From Chara braunii (taxonomy: Eukaryota > Streptophyta > Charophyceae > Charales > Characeae), in NCBI GenBank assembly GCA_003427395.1, contig BFEA01000001.1, positions 11,950,081 through 11,986,351 on the forward strand: 36,271 bases of DNA, written 5' to 3'. Both the position numbers and the translations under genes were made by a program. Positions 1 to 9,782 of the stretch are shown in pieces. A model generated the notes under the pieces. That model saw only the letters and a program-made list of their open reading frames with translations. It was not told the DNA's origin and searched no databases. The stretch's first letter is position 1. Each line of letters begins with the position of its first letter.

Positions 1-1356
1 TTCTGCTGAGCGAAGACTACTAAGTGCATTTGGTGGAAACAGGAAGCATGCAAGACTGCAAAAATGCTGTGCAGTTGCCCATTTTGTAATGCGCTAGCAG
101 ACGGTAACTCAGTGCTGCACCATGTAGAAGCGAGCTGAGGGGTCTGGAAAGCACCATCAGAGGTTCATCAACAGCAACAGACAGCAACAGACTGGAGCTG
201 GGGAGATTAACCAGTCACCTAACGCATAACAGCCGGTGAACCAAGTTAATGACTAAGCATAACAGCCAGTGAACCAAGTTAATGACCGAGCATTGGGCGT
301 TGCCGGTACAGAGATGGGCAATCTTCAAAGTGATTGAGAGGTGGTTGACGCCCAAAAGCGGCGCCTCACAGCCCGGCCCGACGTCTACTTGCCTGTATTC
401 CATTCGTTTTGTAAGAGGTCAGAAAAGCAATCAACCCAGTTATTCTCGGAAGGATTACTGGTCTCCGCGTCACTGCCAACAGTCTTTAGAGAAGCTGGTT
501 TTAATCATGAAACGGAAGTTGTCTGCCGGAGCAGAGTCATAGTGAGTGAATCTAATGGGGGATTTCTCTCTTGCTCAGAGTTATGCCAAATTGTACTGTG
601 CAACTCAGGCAATAGTGAAGTAAGGTACTGGGCGGGCCACCTGGAAGACTGTTGTAACTAGCGGCAATCCGAACCCTTATCTCACCTCCCTCTCTGCTCT
701 CTGTTAAATCTTTGACTCGTCTATGTAATTGCTTCCAGAAACCTGCTCTTGGTCTTGTGTCGGGTTCTGAATACCAAGTAGTGCCTGTTCGCCATCCTAT
801 GTGTCGATCTTCCCACCATATGAAAATATTATTAGACAGAGTTCACAATACTCCGCTTTGCAGTGATTCTTCTTGTAATTATAAATGTCATCTGCATGCC
901 AGTTGTCCGAGATTTTCTTAGGACATACAACGTAGGGCTTGAGCTATTGGCTGAAAATTGGCCAATGCAAGCTCTGTAAACTGAGTATGGTTGTATCGTT
1001 GTTACCCCTACTAATACAGTGGGACATATCAGGCTGCCTTTGCTCTGTCCGAGCATCGGGCCAATCATTATGAGATTTCGGCCAGTTTGAAGACCACACT
1101 ATCTAGCTGGAAGTGCTTTAGTCTTGTTAGGTTCTGTCCTTCAAACTCAGCCACGGAACCTAAATTGAGCAACAAAAAGTGCGTTCTGCGGAGCCTAAAA
1201 GTGATCGGTACTGGCATTTAGAAAAATGAATGTGGTACCGGTACCGGCCTTTGTACGAATGAAGAGTCTGGACCTTGGGCCACTAGGTGAACGAAAACAG
1301 GCCTTTTGTTTCTGTTGACACTGTATTGCTGTTTCCTGCCTCTACAGTGCTACCAC
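1..1356. other. Unassigned sequence with one short tandem duplication
   Basis: I recognise no gene, RNA or mobile element here. Open frames are short and overlap on both strands without protein-like composition. The only clear structure is a 33-bp direct duplication beginning GCATAACAGCC at 224 and again at 257, ending near 289. Confidence 0.5.
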
Positions 1357-1397
1357 TCCTACTACTACTACTACTATTGCTGCTCCTACTGTTACCG

Positions 1398-1460
<63 letters not shown>

Positions 1461-1560
1461 GTAGTAGTAGTAGTAGTAGTAGTTGTGGTGCTAGGATTAG
1501 CAGTAGTAGTAGTAGTAGTTGTGGTGCTAGGATTAGCAGTAGTAGTAGTAGCAGCAGCAC
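1357..1560. repeat. Inverted triplet microsatellite (CTA)n / (GTA)n with 36-bp duplication
   Basis: A CTA-type tract (about 1357-1460) switches phase into its own complement, a GTA/TAG tract (about 1460-1482), so a single strand can fold on itself. It is followed by two 36-bp units starting TTGTGGTGCTAGG at 1483 and 1519. The Leu/Val/Ser/Thr-rich open frames across it are artefacts of the triplet repeat. Confidence 0.9.
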
Positions 1561-1628
1561 TAGGAAAAGTAGTAGTATGGCCAACCAACAAAGATGAGGA
1601 AGACGTTTCTGTTTTCTTTTCATATTAT

Positions 1629-1869
1629 CCAAAATACTAGGCTACCAGAGTGGCCCGGGGTCACTTGCCCAGCCGGGCCATTTATTTTATATTTTAAATT
1701 TGGTGAGGAATTTCGATGTGACCTTGAGGCAAAAGTTGTTCAGTTTATTTTTCTGCGTAACATAAATTTTCCGGGATTTTTTGATTTTTTTTGCTGGGAC
1801 CTTCCCTTGTCCTTGCACGGGCTGGCCACCCAGGACTCGGGCGGCCCGGCTGGTAGCCTAGCCAAAATA
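1629..1869. mobile_element. Non-autonomous hAT-like element (MITE) with perfect 8-bp TSD
   Basis: The element runs 1637-1861 (225 bp). It begins CTAGGCTACCAG and ends with the exact reverse complement, CTGGTAGCCTAG at 1850-1861, so it has perfect 12-bp terminal inverted repeats. Imperfect complementarity continues inward through GC-rich sequence (GGCCCGG at 1652-1658, CCGGGCC at 1673-1679). The flanks are a perfect 8-bp direct repeat CCAAAATA at 1629-1636 and 1862-1869. An 8-bp duplication is characteristic of the hAT superfamily. It has no coding capacity and would need a transposase in trans. A hAT-type transposase relic lies at 19.1-20.7 kb, but a shared family has not been shown. Confidence 0.85.
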
Positions 1870-1904
1870 TGAGTTTTTTGAATGAAAGAAAATTCATATA
1901 AAGT

Positions 1905-1922
1905 GTCCTTGGGGACATCCGT

Positions 1923-1954
<32 letters not shown>

Positions 1955-2001
1955 GGCCCCTGCGCAAGTATGACATGAATAAATAGAGAAATGGTCCAAA
2001 T
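1905..2001 (+). pseudogene. U6 snRNA retropseudogene
   Basis: The sequence matches nearly the full length of plant U6 spliceosomal RNA. It has a GTCC/GGAC 5' hairpin, the AAAATTGGAACGATACAGAG region with the ACAGAGA box, the AGATTAGCATGGCCCCTGCG segment, and an end near GAAATGGTCCAAAT. Changes cluster near the 3' end, where ACGCATAAATCGAG has become ATGAATAAATAGAG. It is probably not a working gene. The plant upstream element (RTCCCACATCG) is not visible, and an A-rich tract from 2002 replaces the pol III T terminator. Together these indicate reverse transcription and insertion by a LINE. An 8-bp ATTCATAT occurs on both sides (1892-1899 and 2108-2115) and may be a decayed target duplication. 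Confidence 0.9.
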
Positions 2002-2100
2002 AAAAAAAAAAGAAAAAGAAATATCATTGACTTGGATTCAACACAGAGAATAATTTCCATGTCTTAGAGATGCGATAAGCCATAATAAAAAAAAAAAAAA
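2002..2100 (+). mobile_element. A-rich linker, unknown ~65-nt segment and second A-tail behind U6
   Basis: After the U6 copy comes an A-rich stretch (2002-2020), then about 65 nt of unrelated sequence, then a second tail of 14 As (2087-2100). This arrangement suggests a chimeric retrotranscript, with U6 joined to the 3' end of another polyadenylated RNA. The donor of the middle segment is not recognised. Two independent nested insertions remain possible. Confidence 0.5.
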
Positions 2101-2174
2101 CAATTTCATTCATATTATTTGTAATACAAGTTTCTGGAAAACATGATAATTCAATCAAATAAATTTATCAAGCT

Positions 2175-2740
2175 GCAGTAGTAGTAGTACTTCCTATTCC
2201 CCTACTGCTACTGCTACTGCTACTGCTACTGCTATTGGTTCTGCTACTACTACAACTACAGTTATTTCTACTACAACTGGAAGTATAACCACTCTTAGTC
2301 CTACTACTCCTGCTGCTAGTGCTGCTAGTACTACTACTGCAATTGCTACTACTACTAATACTGCTGCTACTACTGCTGCTACTACTGCTGCTCCTACTGC
2401 TGCTCCTACTGCTGCTCCTACTGCTGCTGCTGCTCCTGCTACTGCTGCTGCTGCTGCTACTACTACTACTACTACTACTACTGCTACTACTACTACTACG
2501 ACTACTACTACAACTACAACTACTACTACTACTACTATGCTACCGGTGCTGCTGATGCTGTTACTGCTGCTGCTGTCGCTGCCACCGCTGGTGCCGCTAC
2601 GGCCGCTGCTGCTGCCGCTACTTGTGCTACTGCTGCTACTACTGGTATTACTACTACAACTACTGCTACTATTACTACTACTACGACTACTGCTGCTCCT
2701 GCAGCTGCAGCTGCTTCTGCCGCTGTTGCTGCGGCTGTGA
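2175..2740. repeat. Degenerate CTG/CTA triplet repeat tract
   Basis: About 560 bp of interrupted CTA, CTG and CTC triplets. It yields poly-Leu, poly-Tyr/Cys and poly-Ala frames on both strands, none of which looks like a real protein. Confidence 0.9.
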
Positions 2741-3285
2741 GGAAACCCGGGGACGGAATTGCCAGGGGCTGCGGTGTCTGTCGCCCGCCGTTACCCTCCG
2801 TGCCTGCTTCCGAGGTCCTCAACAGCCTGACATGGAAGCGGGGTTGGAATGCCTGTCATGCCCCCGCTTAAGAGCTGGACTTGAAGCCCTTTACCGCACA
2901 CTGAAATAGGAAAAGAAAATAAATAAAAATAACATAAGCAGATCTGACCGGCAGATCTGAGATGTGGGCTGAAACTCCCTCTTGGGTCTTACCTGCATAA
3001 TCTCAGATTTGCAGGGGCATATTTAGAATTTTCTCAACAGAAGTATAAACAGCAAACCAATCGTTTCTGTAAATACGGCCACACAGTGAACTTTGCACAC
3101 GGGGATGACAGCGAAAGTCAGTTGAAACCTGAGGGGTATGAGTGCAATTTGCCCAAGATCACCCACCATCCGCAGAGATAAAAACGCTGAAGCAATGAAC
3201 TTCACTCTCAGATTTGGCAACCCTTCTGTGTTTCTTTTAATTTTACTTCTTACCTCAATGGATGGTTCTTTCTACGATTCCTGTA
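2741..3285. other. Unassigned sequence
   Basis: No gene or element recognised. GCAGATCTGA-type motifs occur at about 2939 and 2952. Confidence 0.5.
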
Positions 3286-3330
3286 CTCCCACAGGTAGGG
3301 TTTGAACCTACGACCAATCGGTTAACCACG
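3286..3330 (-). pseudogene. 3' half of a plastid-type tRNA-Asn(GUU)
   Basis: Read on the minus strand, this contains GGTTAACCGATTGGTCGTAGG followed by a T-arm-like TTCAAACC and a GTGGGAG end. It resembles the anticodon-to-acceptor half of plastid trnN-GUU (GTTAAC anticodon loop, GGTCGTAGGTTCGAATCC). The 5' half (D-arm, acceptor) is absent. It is probably a nuclear plastid-DNA fragment or a tRNA-derived repeat. Confidence 0.6.
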
Positions 3331-3512
3331 TATAGTATAATATAAAATACGGGTTTACTGTGGGACGCTTTGATCCGAAAGTGACTTTCTCTCTGTCTGT
3401 CTCTCGGTCTTTCTCTCAGTCTCCTCACTCTACGTAAATCTCATGCCTTCAATGCCCTGCTGCCAGAAATGGAGTACCAGTCAGATCTTCGACAGCTGGA
3501 TCTGAGTGCTAT

Positions 3513-3550
3513 CTGCCATAGCGATAAAAAGCTGCCATAGCGATAAAAAG
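3513..3550. repeat. 19-bp perfect tandem duplication
   Basis: CTGCCATAGCGATAAAAAG occurs at 3513-3531 and 3532-3550 without mismatch. Confidence 0.95.
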
Positions 3551-3644
3551 TAACCATTCGAACCATCACCGAAACACCTGCAGTTCAATGGCTGGGTGAT
3601 AATCACACTGGTCCTGCTGACCAAGAACAGGTTTGAGCTAGGAC

Positions 3645-3835
3645 TGCTTCAAGTCTTTGGCTGTTGCAGCAGCGATCTGTCAGCTAAAATCGACCTGGAG
3701 GAATTCGATGACTAGGCAATTTCGACAGTTATCGTTACTCCCGCCGTTTACCTCCATTTGGCAGAATCTCTTCACTTTGATATTTGCTCACAGTGGCGGA
3801 GTCTCACATGCACCGCAAGGCGTCACTCAATGCAT
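3645..3835 (-). pseudogene. 26S rRNA fragment, decayed
   Basis: The reverse complement matches the segment of nuclear large-subunit rRNA that contains (as read on the plus strand) GTTACTCCCGCCGTTTACC, CTTCACTTTGA and a CAATGC-type end. It covers the same part of the gene as about 11.26-11.47 kb in this window but is separate and more diverged. It has no neighbouring rDNA, so it looks like an isolated relic. Confidence 0.75.
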
Positions 3836-4373
3836 TCCCCTAGAGTGAGACTGATTCTGAAATGTCTCACATACCCGTGATTGGATGCTTGACTGCACTC
3901 CACTATCACGGGATTACTGATTCTGAAATATTTCAAAAGTAAATAAAATCCACACATGCTTTTTCAGCCAATCAGGGGAGCTATAGCATGCAGCCGTCTC
4001 ATACCACGAGATTACTGATTCTGAAATATTTTGAAAATGAATAAATCAATAAATGTTCTTTTTAGCCAATTGCTACAGTGGGTTTGCACTTGACTGGACT
4101 CGTTAGCCAATTGCTACAGCCTCTTGATTTATACTTCTGTAACTCGTTGGTCTGCCCCTTTCCCAGGCCCTTGGTGTACACAGTCCCACACGGTACTTGC
4201 TTGACTGGACTCTGACTGACTGGGACCGGTACCGCTGACTGCATGGGTTTGCACTGCCAACTCGATGCAGTCGCACTGCCGACGTAATGCAGTTGGGCTC
4301 ACCACTTGCCCACTTGCGTCTGACTAAACGTGAGACACTTCGAAAGGCCACTTCCGGAAGTCTGTGGACTTGG

Positions 4374-4465
4374 CCTTTCGGTACTGTAGCAGCTATGACC
4401 TTGACCTTTCAGGACTGTAGCAGCTACGACGTTGACCTTTCAGGGCATCTACAGCCACGACCTCT
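4374..4465. repeat. 31-bp tandem repeat, about 2.5-3 copies
   Basis: Units start CCTTTC at 4374, 4405 and 4436. The first two share ACTGTAGCAGCTA; the third is more diverged. The array lies between copies of the ~150-bp family. Confidence 0.8.
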
Positions 4466-4595
4466 ACAGAGCTGTGACTCCTGATCGACAGATGTACATA
4501 TCAAACCCCTGCCACTACACAGACCTACGACAGACGACAAACAACTACCAAAACACAGATCGCGGGTTCAACCACTCGGGGTCGACTCAATACTG

Positions 4596-4680
4596 TACAT
4601 GGGTAAAGTGAGGTCTGGGGATCGAACTCTAGGGCCCGCATCTGTGAGTGCAGAAAGGTGAAAACCGTTTCACAATCAGC
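4596..4680 (-). other. Possible tRNA-derived sequence (box B only)
   Basis: The minus strand carries GAGTTCGATCCCC (complement of 4617-4629), a good match to a tRNA T-arm / pol III box B. About 35-45 nt upstream is a weak GTGAAACGG-like candidate for box A. No cloverleaf can be drawn with confidence, so a chance match is possible. Confidence 0.3.
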
Positions 4681-5370
4681 GAAGCGATAGAATGCAGCCC
4701 TCTCATAAGGAGCTTGAGACTCAGCTGATTTCTCATGATTACGTACTTGACTGCACTCCACTATCACGGGATTGTTGATTCTAAAATATTTTGAACATAA
4801 ATAACTTAATAAATGTTTTTTTAGCCAATCAGCGGAGCAATAGAATGCTGCCTTGTCAGGGCGCTTATGACTCAGCTGATTGTCCGTAATTGGGTGCTTG
4901 AGTGTACTCCACTATCACATGATTATTGATTCTGAAATATTTCAAAAATAAACAAGGAAATAACGGCGATCACGACATGTCTTGAAACTGTAAAGGAAAA
5001 AAAAGCTTGCGCCGGCAAAGAAATCACACCCCAACGTGAAACGGGTGACTTCGGTCGAAAAGTATCCGTTGGGCATTTTTTTTGTTTTTTTTTGTTTTCC
5101 CCTTTGACACCATGGCCGACCCCTGTAAATATGACACCCGGTCTGACACCACGGCCGTTGGTACTTCTGTCACCTTTTTGAACTCAGCGCGATTTTATTT
5201 ACCGATGCGTGTTTTTTTTACCCATTGGATACTCGAAGGTGACATGAACGTACTTACCTCATAAATAAAACAGTAAATGTTTTCTTTTTCAGACAATCAG
5301 CACAGTGATAGAATGCAGCCCTCTCATAAGGAGCTTGAGAGTCAGTTGATTGCCTGTGATTGGGTGATAG

Positions 5371-5650
5371 TGCCTGCTCTTTATTTTCAACTCCATCTTT
5401 CTTTACGTCACTTCTCTCCTGACTGTGTTGAGTTGTCTGTCAAAACTCATGGCCACTGTCACTTTGTTCATGCTTGCCAGGAGTTATAAATACCTACAGT
5501 GGATTTTTCACTTGGGTGGAGCACTACTGAAAGTCGGCGTGACCAATCTATTGTCGACCATACGCGATCAACCATATCAGTCGAGACAGCCTCAAGCATG
5601 ATCGTAATTTGATTTGGTCAGTAATAGCCCGCAGTTGAATATCATGATGT
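5371..5650. other. Unassigned sequence
   Basis: Nothing recognised between the last ~150-bp repeat copy and the LINE-tail copy. Confidence 0.5.
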
Positions 5651-5740
5651 ATTCAAGCGACGCTGGACCCGGTTTCCAGCAGGCTTTGCTCCCCACCAAT
5701 AGACAGAGCCTGTCTTTTCAAAAAAAAAAAAAAAAAAAAA
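5651..5740 (+). mobile_element. 5'-truncated LINE 3'-tail copy with A-tail
   Basis: GACGCTGGACCCGGTTTCCA is followed by a CTCCCCACCAATAGA-type motif and about 20 As. It matches the last ~65 bp of the LINE ending at 23310. I found no convincing target duplication. It could be a severely truncated LINE or a SINE that borrows the LINE 3' end. Confidence 0.75.
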
Positions 5741-7425
5741 GCCTGGTTGAGTTGGGCAGTTCATCGACTCAAAATTTGAATGGTCTTGGACGCGCGTGGC
5801 ACCTGGTTCAGAAAGAAGTGCCTTTCAGTGTGGCAGCTTCTTCCGTGAGTTGATCCATGATCTCTCTTGCAACTTTTTCTCTCAGCCTTCCTTCTCACTT
5901 CTACTCTCCTCATCACGTATTATTTTTTTATGTCGACCTTCTTCTACTAATTCCCCGCCTTTCTTAGCTGCGGGCGTCCTTGTCTTACTTCATAGCCATT
6001 GTGCAAGAGCCCGCTTCATCTTGTTGGTGTGCTCGAACAAGCGTTAACCCCTCAGTCCAGAATGCCCCTTCTTCCACCATGTCTGTTTCTCCATGGCCAG
6101 TGTATACCTTTTCCGTCGTCATCTCCCACATGCTTGTCTTTTCCCTCCTCGTATCGCCTCCGTGGGCGGTGTATATCTTGGTGGGCGTTGTTCACCGTGA
6201 ATGTTGTGGTTCGCCCAAGGCGAACTCCTTGGCAGCTCCTGAGGCCACCAACTGAACTGGCTGGTGCATGTGTGCCTGTGGAGACGGCCTGGTCTCGTCC
6301 ACAAACCACATGCCCGGGAAACAGATTCAGCCTGGGTAGTACAGCTAGACCTCAGGCCTGGTGCCCTCGGACCAACAGCAGAGCCTACAAAGCGCTGATA
6401 CCAGCTTGCAGCAAGGCGCCTTATAATAAATTTTGTACGAAGCTAGTGTTGTCTTATCTTCAGCTAAAAAGTCTCACGTTATCATCAAGTGAAAATGTCA
6501 CATAGTATTTGGCCGCCAGAAAAGTAGAAACAAGCGATGAATACAAACAATCAATCAAAAATACTACATGGTACACTATTACACATTCATAGTCCATGTA
6601 GAAAGCAAGTTAGCAAAAGATCTCAAAACTGACGTGTTGTTTGAAAACTCCGCGAAGCCCTAGTGACAAGTGTCATTGAGCCACAACCTTCGGAACACTC
6701 AACCCCGCATAACACACGACACACATAAATGTAATAATTCTGGGTTTGCGGGCACGTAAAAATTGAGGTCAAAATAGAGCTAGTAAAATAGGAGCGATCG
6801 GGGTGATAATAGCAGGAAATATAATTGAGGGTGTACACCGAAGCGATAGCGATAATGATGAGAATCTGGTTTCTTCTCATCCTTCATTGATATTCTTTTG
6901 GTTTGTAATACTACCGCATAAAATAATTAAAATCCTGGCATCGACTTGGTCGTGCAAAAATGCGCCTGCGGGCGTCAACGACCAAGGATCAGGACAACGC
7001 AGATTTAATTCTACGACATAGAGACAACTCCCGCCTAGGGGGAATTTAATATTGGATCTTTGGACTTCAAGTTTTCGAACATACATATTGCTATTTTCAA
7101 TTAGATTGGAGAAGATGAGAATACAATGTAATAGAATATTGCATTTCATTATTATAAGAATAGTAATTAATAGATAGAGAATAAGATGAAAAGAGAGTAA
7201 GGGTGAAGTAGCCTCATAATGGGTGTGTTACGAGTATGACAAAATAATATGTTGGAGATTTGACAATAGGTCGTGTCAAAGAATGGAAGGGCAAAAAACA
7301 GGGGTTGACCTAGGTACCATTTCTTTTACTGCTCGTTCCCTAGCACCATCCCTCAATTTTCTACCATCAGACCAATGTAAGGTTGAAATTGTCCCATTCC
7401 GGGTGACTAACAGACTTTGGTCGTC
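5741..7425. other. Unassigned sequence with one cruciform
   Basis: No gene is recognised. A frame at 5999-6505 has no recognisable domain and overlaps frames on the other strand. A nested inverted repeat pairs CTTGGTCGT (6945-6953) with ACGACCAAG (6978-6986), with an inner CGCC/GGCG stem. Confidence 0.5.
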
Positions 7426-7650
7426 CGATACCACTACTAGCTATCGAACAGGTTAAGGTATCGTTCGTTAGTGTAATTAACTTCACAAATCACTCCACCA
7501 ATGAAGAAAGATCGTGGACCACCACTCATAAAATCAAGAAAGGTGTCTCAATTTGTCAATCCTTGCTATGTACGGGCCGCGTGAGTTTCCTCAAATTGCA
7601 TTAAATTAAGCCGCAAGCTCCACACTTGGGGGTGTCGTTGCATTAATTAC

Positions 7651-7687
<37 letters not shown>

Positions 7688-8262
7688 GTAAACTTTGATT
7701 TCTCACAAGGTGCTGGCAGAGTCATCCAATAGACATCCGCCAATTCATAGTCAGCATTGTTTATGGTTTAGACTAGGACAGTATTTGATCATCTTCGATC
7801 TGCCAACTTTCGTTCTCATTAATGAGAGCGTCCTTGGTGAATGCATCCGTGAAAATTCATGATCCATAAATCCAAGAATCTCACCCTTGAAAATGGAATG
7901 CAAATGTCCACAACCATCTCCTTCAATCACTACTACAGTCCTCAAAACCAACTACATATGGACCAAAGTTTTGTCATGTTATTCCATGTTAATATGTATA
8001 TAACATAGGCCTACTTTGAACACTTTAATTGAACAATTAACAGTGCCGGCAAGAAAGGCATCCCCGACAAGAAAGACAAAAGGGTCACTATACACCCGCA
8101 ACAGTGGATCGACCCCTCCCACCAAGAATCTAGCCACAAGCTTTTATCAAACATCGCCGACAAGAAACGCTTCCTCGACAACAAAGACGAAAGTGTTATT
8201 ACACGCCGGCAACAGTGGATCAACCCCTCCCACCAAACATCTAGCTCCAAGCTTTCTAACTT
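7426..8262 (-). pseudogene. 18S rRNA pseudogene, middle part (copy A)
   Basis: The reverse complement follows nuclear 18S rRNA from about the V4 region to the region upstream of the 3' quarter. Landmarks on the plus strand include GCCTTGCGACCATACTCCCC, AACTTTGATTTCTCA, GTTTATGG, ACTAGGACAGTAT, CAACTTTCGTTCT and ATAAATCCAAGAAT. Many differences look like C-to-T or G-to-A, as expected for methylated silent DNA. Both ends of the gene are missing. The V4-side end contains a 111-bp tandem duplication (8045-8155 and 8156-8262) around CAACAGTGGATC. It is not a functional rRNA gene. Confidence 0.92.
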
Positions 8263-8264
8263 TG

Positions 8265-8503
8265 TGTGCCCCTGCCCATAATTACGGGCATACGCGAGGA
8301 GGGCCAGATAGGGCAAGAAATGGGTTTTCTATGCCCAAACACTAGGGGCACGCTTTAACACCCCCCTCGCCCCCCCGCCATGATTATTCGCGTAGGAGAG
8401 AAGGCTAGATAGGTCGACAAATAGGTTTTTTTGCCTAATATTGGGGGTGTGCTTCACTCGCCCCCGCTATGGTTGCGCGCATACAGAGGAAGGGCCAGAT
8501 ATA

Positions 8504-8505
<2 letters not shown>
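8265..8505. repeat. GC-rich ~90-100 bp tandem repeat, 2.5 copies
   Basis: Three diverged units share a GCCATGATTATTCGCG-like start, a GAGGGCCAGATAGG-type block (at about 8300, 8400 and 8490) and, in the first two, a TTTT...ATGCCCAA/TTGCCTAA block and a CACGCTT/GTGCTT end. The array abuts the 18S pseudogene and could be decayed intergenic-spacer subrepeats. It ends in a (CT)n tract (8508-8534) and 16 As. Confidence 0.65.
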
Positions 8506-8534
<29 letters not shown>

Positions 8535-8566
8535 TTAAAAAAAAAAAAAAAAGTCTTGTCACGTAA

Positions 8567-8679
8567 GGCAAGGGTGGATAATGGCAGGTGATGCTCCCCA
8601 CCAATAGATGGAGCCTCTCCCTAGGTGCTAGTGGTGTCTGCTCTTACCAGCACCACTAACATTGGAGGAGAGTTTCCAA

Positions 8680-8710
<31 letters not shown>

Positions 8711-8725
8711 CAAGGGTGGATAATG
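8567..8725 (+). mobile_element. Short retroposed LINE-tail insertion with 17-bp TSD
   Basis: The 17-bp sequence GGCAAGGGTGGATAATG occurs perfectly at 8567-8583 and 8709-8725. The insert (8584-8708) starts GCAGGTGATGCTCCCCACC, as in the LINE 3' end at 23242, and continues with a further ~50 bp containing an inverted GTGCTAGTGGTG / CACCACTAACA pair. It ends with ~23 As and several Gs. Long target duplications and an A-tail are the signature of target-primed reverse transcription. Confidence 0.9.
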
Positions 8726-8992
8726 TGGCACTCACCTCAATATACCCTTTGGTTGCAGTTTTCCATCGAGTCAAAAGTGACACTCCCTCTTGGGCAAAAT
8801 TGGACAATGTGGTATACATACACGTAGACACACCGAGTCACAAACATATAGAGAGTGGCACAAAGACGTACAGACACGTCCATACATGTCGACGCGCACT
8901 AAGAGAAAGATGGCATGCCACAATGACTAAATGTAGGTAAATTGGTAATGTGGCACCCACCTCAATATGGTCGTGGTCGCAGTTGTCCTTGG
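8718..8992. repeat. ~50-bp direct repeat pair, 225 bp apart
   Basis: TAATGTGGCACTCACCTCAA (from 8721) recurs as TAATGTGGCACCCACCTCAA (from 8946). Similarity continues through GGTTGCAGTTTTCC / GGTCGCAGTTGTCC. Confidence 0.8.
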
Positions 8993-9169
8993 AGCCGAAG
9001 GCGATAAAAGGAAGATCAAACAAAAACAACAAAAATGGAAAAAAGAATAAGGAAACGAAGTGGTCTTTGGCCCTTGTGCAAGGGCGACTACTCTCTCCAC
9101 ACAGATGACCAACATTCAAGCATTTGAGGAGGGGTGAGGAGCAAGGAGGAGGGGGAAACCTTTAAAACA

Positions 9170-9782
9170 AAGGGCCGAATCTCAACAGATTGTGACGACA
9201 AGGCCCTTTTACTTCTTACAACATTTGGGTTCCCTGCTCAAGTCGTTTGCAAAGGGTTTAACTCCCCGAGTGAAATAAATTAAAATGAAGATAATATTTG
9301 CACGACGATGCTCTTCCGCAGGAGGGACCACTCTGAACTTATGCTTTCGTGACCAGACAGGGGAACCCTATCGACAATCATGTGTTCTCCTAGGAGGCAA
9401 TTGCCATCACTGCAAGCACAAATTTTGTCGTAGAGGTGTTCAATCATAATCCCATGCATGGTAGCTTTGCACCACTAACTTTTCAGCCAAACACAGTTGT
9501 GAATCGTGCGTGTTGGGATGGATTACCATTGCGAGAATGGTGCATCAGTTGGGTAAAACTAATCTGTCTTGCGACGGTTTAAAGTTTAAACCCAACTCAC
9601 ATTCCTTGATTGTGAGGAAAAATCCAACAATTGGTGAATTCTGCTTCACAATGATAGAAAGAGTTGACATTGAAGGATAAAGAAATAATGTCGCTTTGAA
9701 CATTAACTGCCACAAGCCAGTTATTCTTGTGTAAAGTTCCTGACAACTCGAACTTCAATCCTTAATTCTAAAGGATCGATAG
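9170..9782 (-). pseudogene. 26S rRNA pseudogene, 3' segment
   Basis: The reverse complement of nuclear 26S/28S rRNA towards its 3' end. Plus-strand landmarks are AAAGGGCCGAATCTCAAC, CAAGTCGTTTGCAAAGG, GGTGAATTCTGCTTCACAAT, GCCACAAGCCAGTTATTC and TCTAAAGGATCGATAG. Several variable stretches are replaced or lost. The match stops at 9782 inside a conserved stretch and resumes after an insertion at about 10856. It belongs to the same relic as 10856-11560 and has the same orientation as both 18S pieces. Confidence 0.92.

Larger units (their letters stand above)
3868..5370. repeat. Dispersed/tandem ~150-bp repeat family, five copies
   Basis: Diverged copies at about 3868-3985, 3985-4080, 4672-4825, 4826-4965 and 5255-5370. 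Shared blocks are AGCCAATCAGCGGAG, TAGAATGCAGCCCTCTCATA, GTGATTGGGTGCTTGA, CTCCACTATCACGGGATTA and TGATTCTGAAATATTT, followed by an A/T-rich end. Copies C and D abut. Within a unit, AATCAGC near the start and GCTGATT further on are complementary and could form a long stem. No coding potential. Confidence 0.8.

Noticed and set aside
1283-1640. Leu/Val- and Ser/Thr-rich open frames as proteins
   Set aside because: They are read-throughs of triplet repeats and are open in several frames on both strands.
1905-2001. Functional U6 gene
   Set aside because: No visible upstream element, mutated 3' end, and an A-rich tail in place of a T terminator.
5999-6505. 168-codon open frame as a gene
   Set aside because: No recognisable domain and overlapping frames on the other strand; it is within the length range expected by chance in GC-richer sequence.
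8011-8316. Paired open frames with internal repeats (plus and minus) as a repeat protein
   Set aside because: The sequence is the duplicated V4 part of an 18S rRNA relic.
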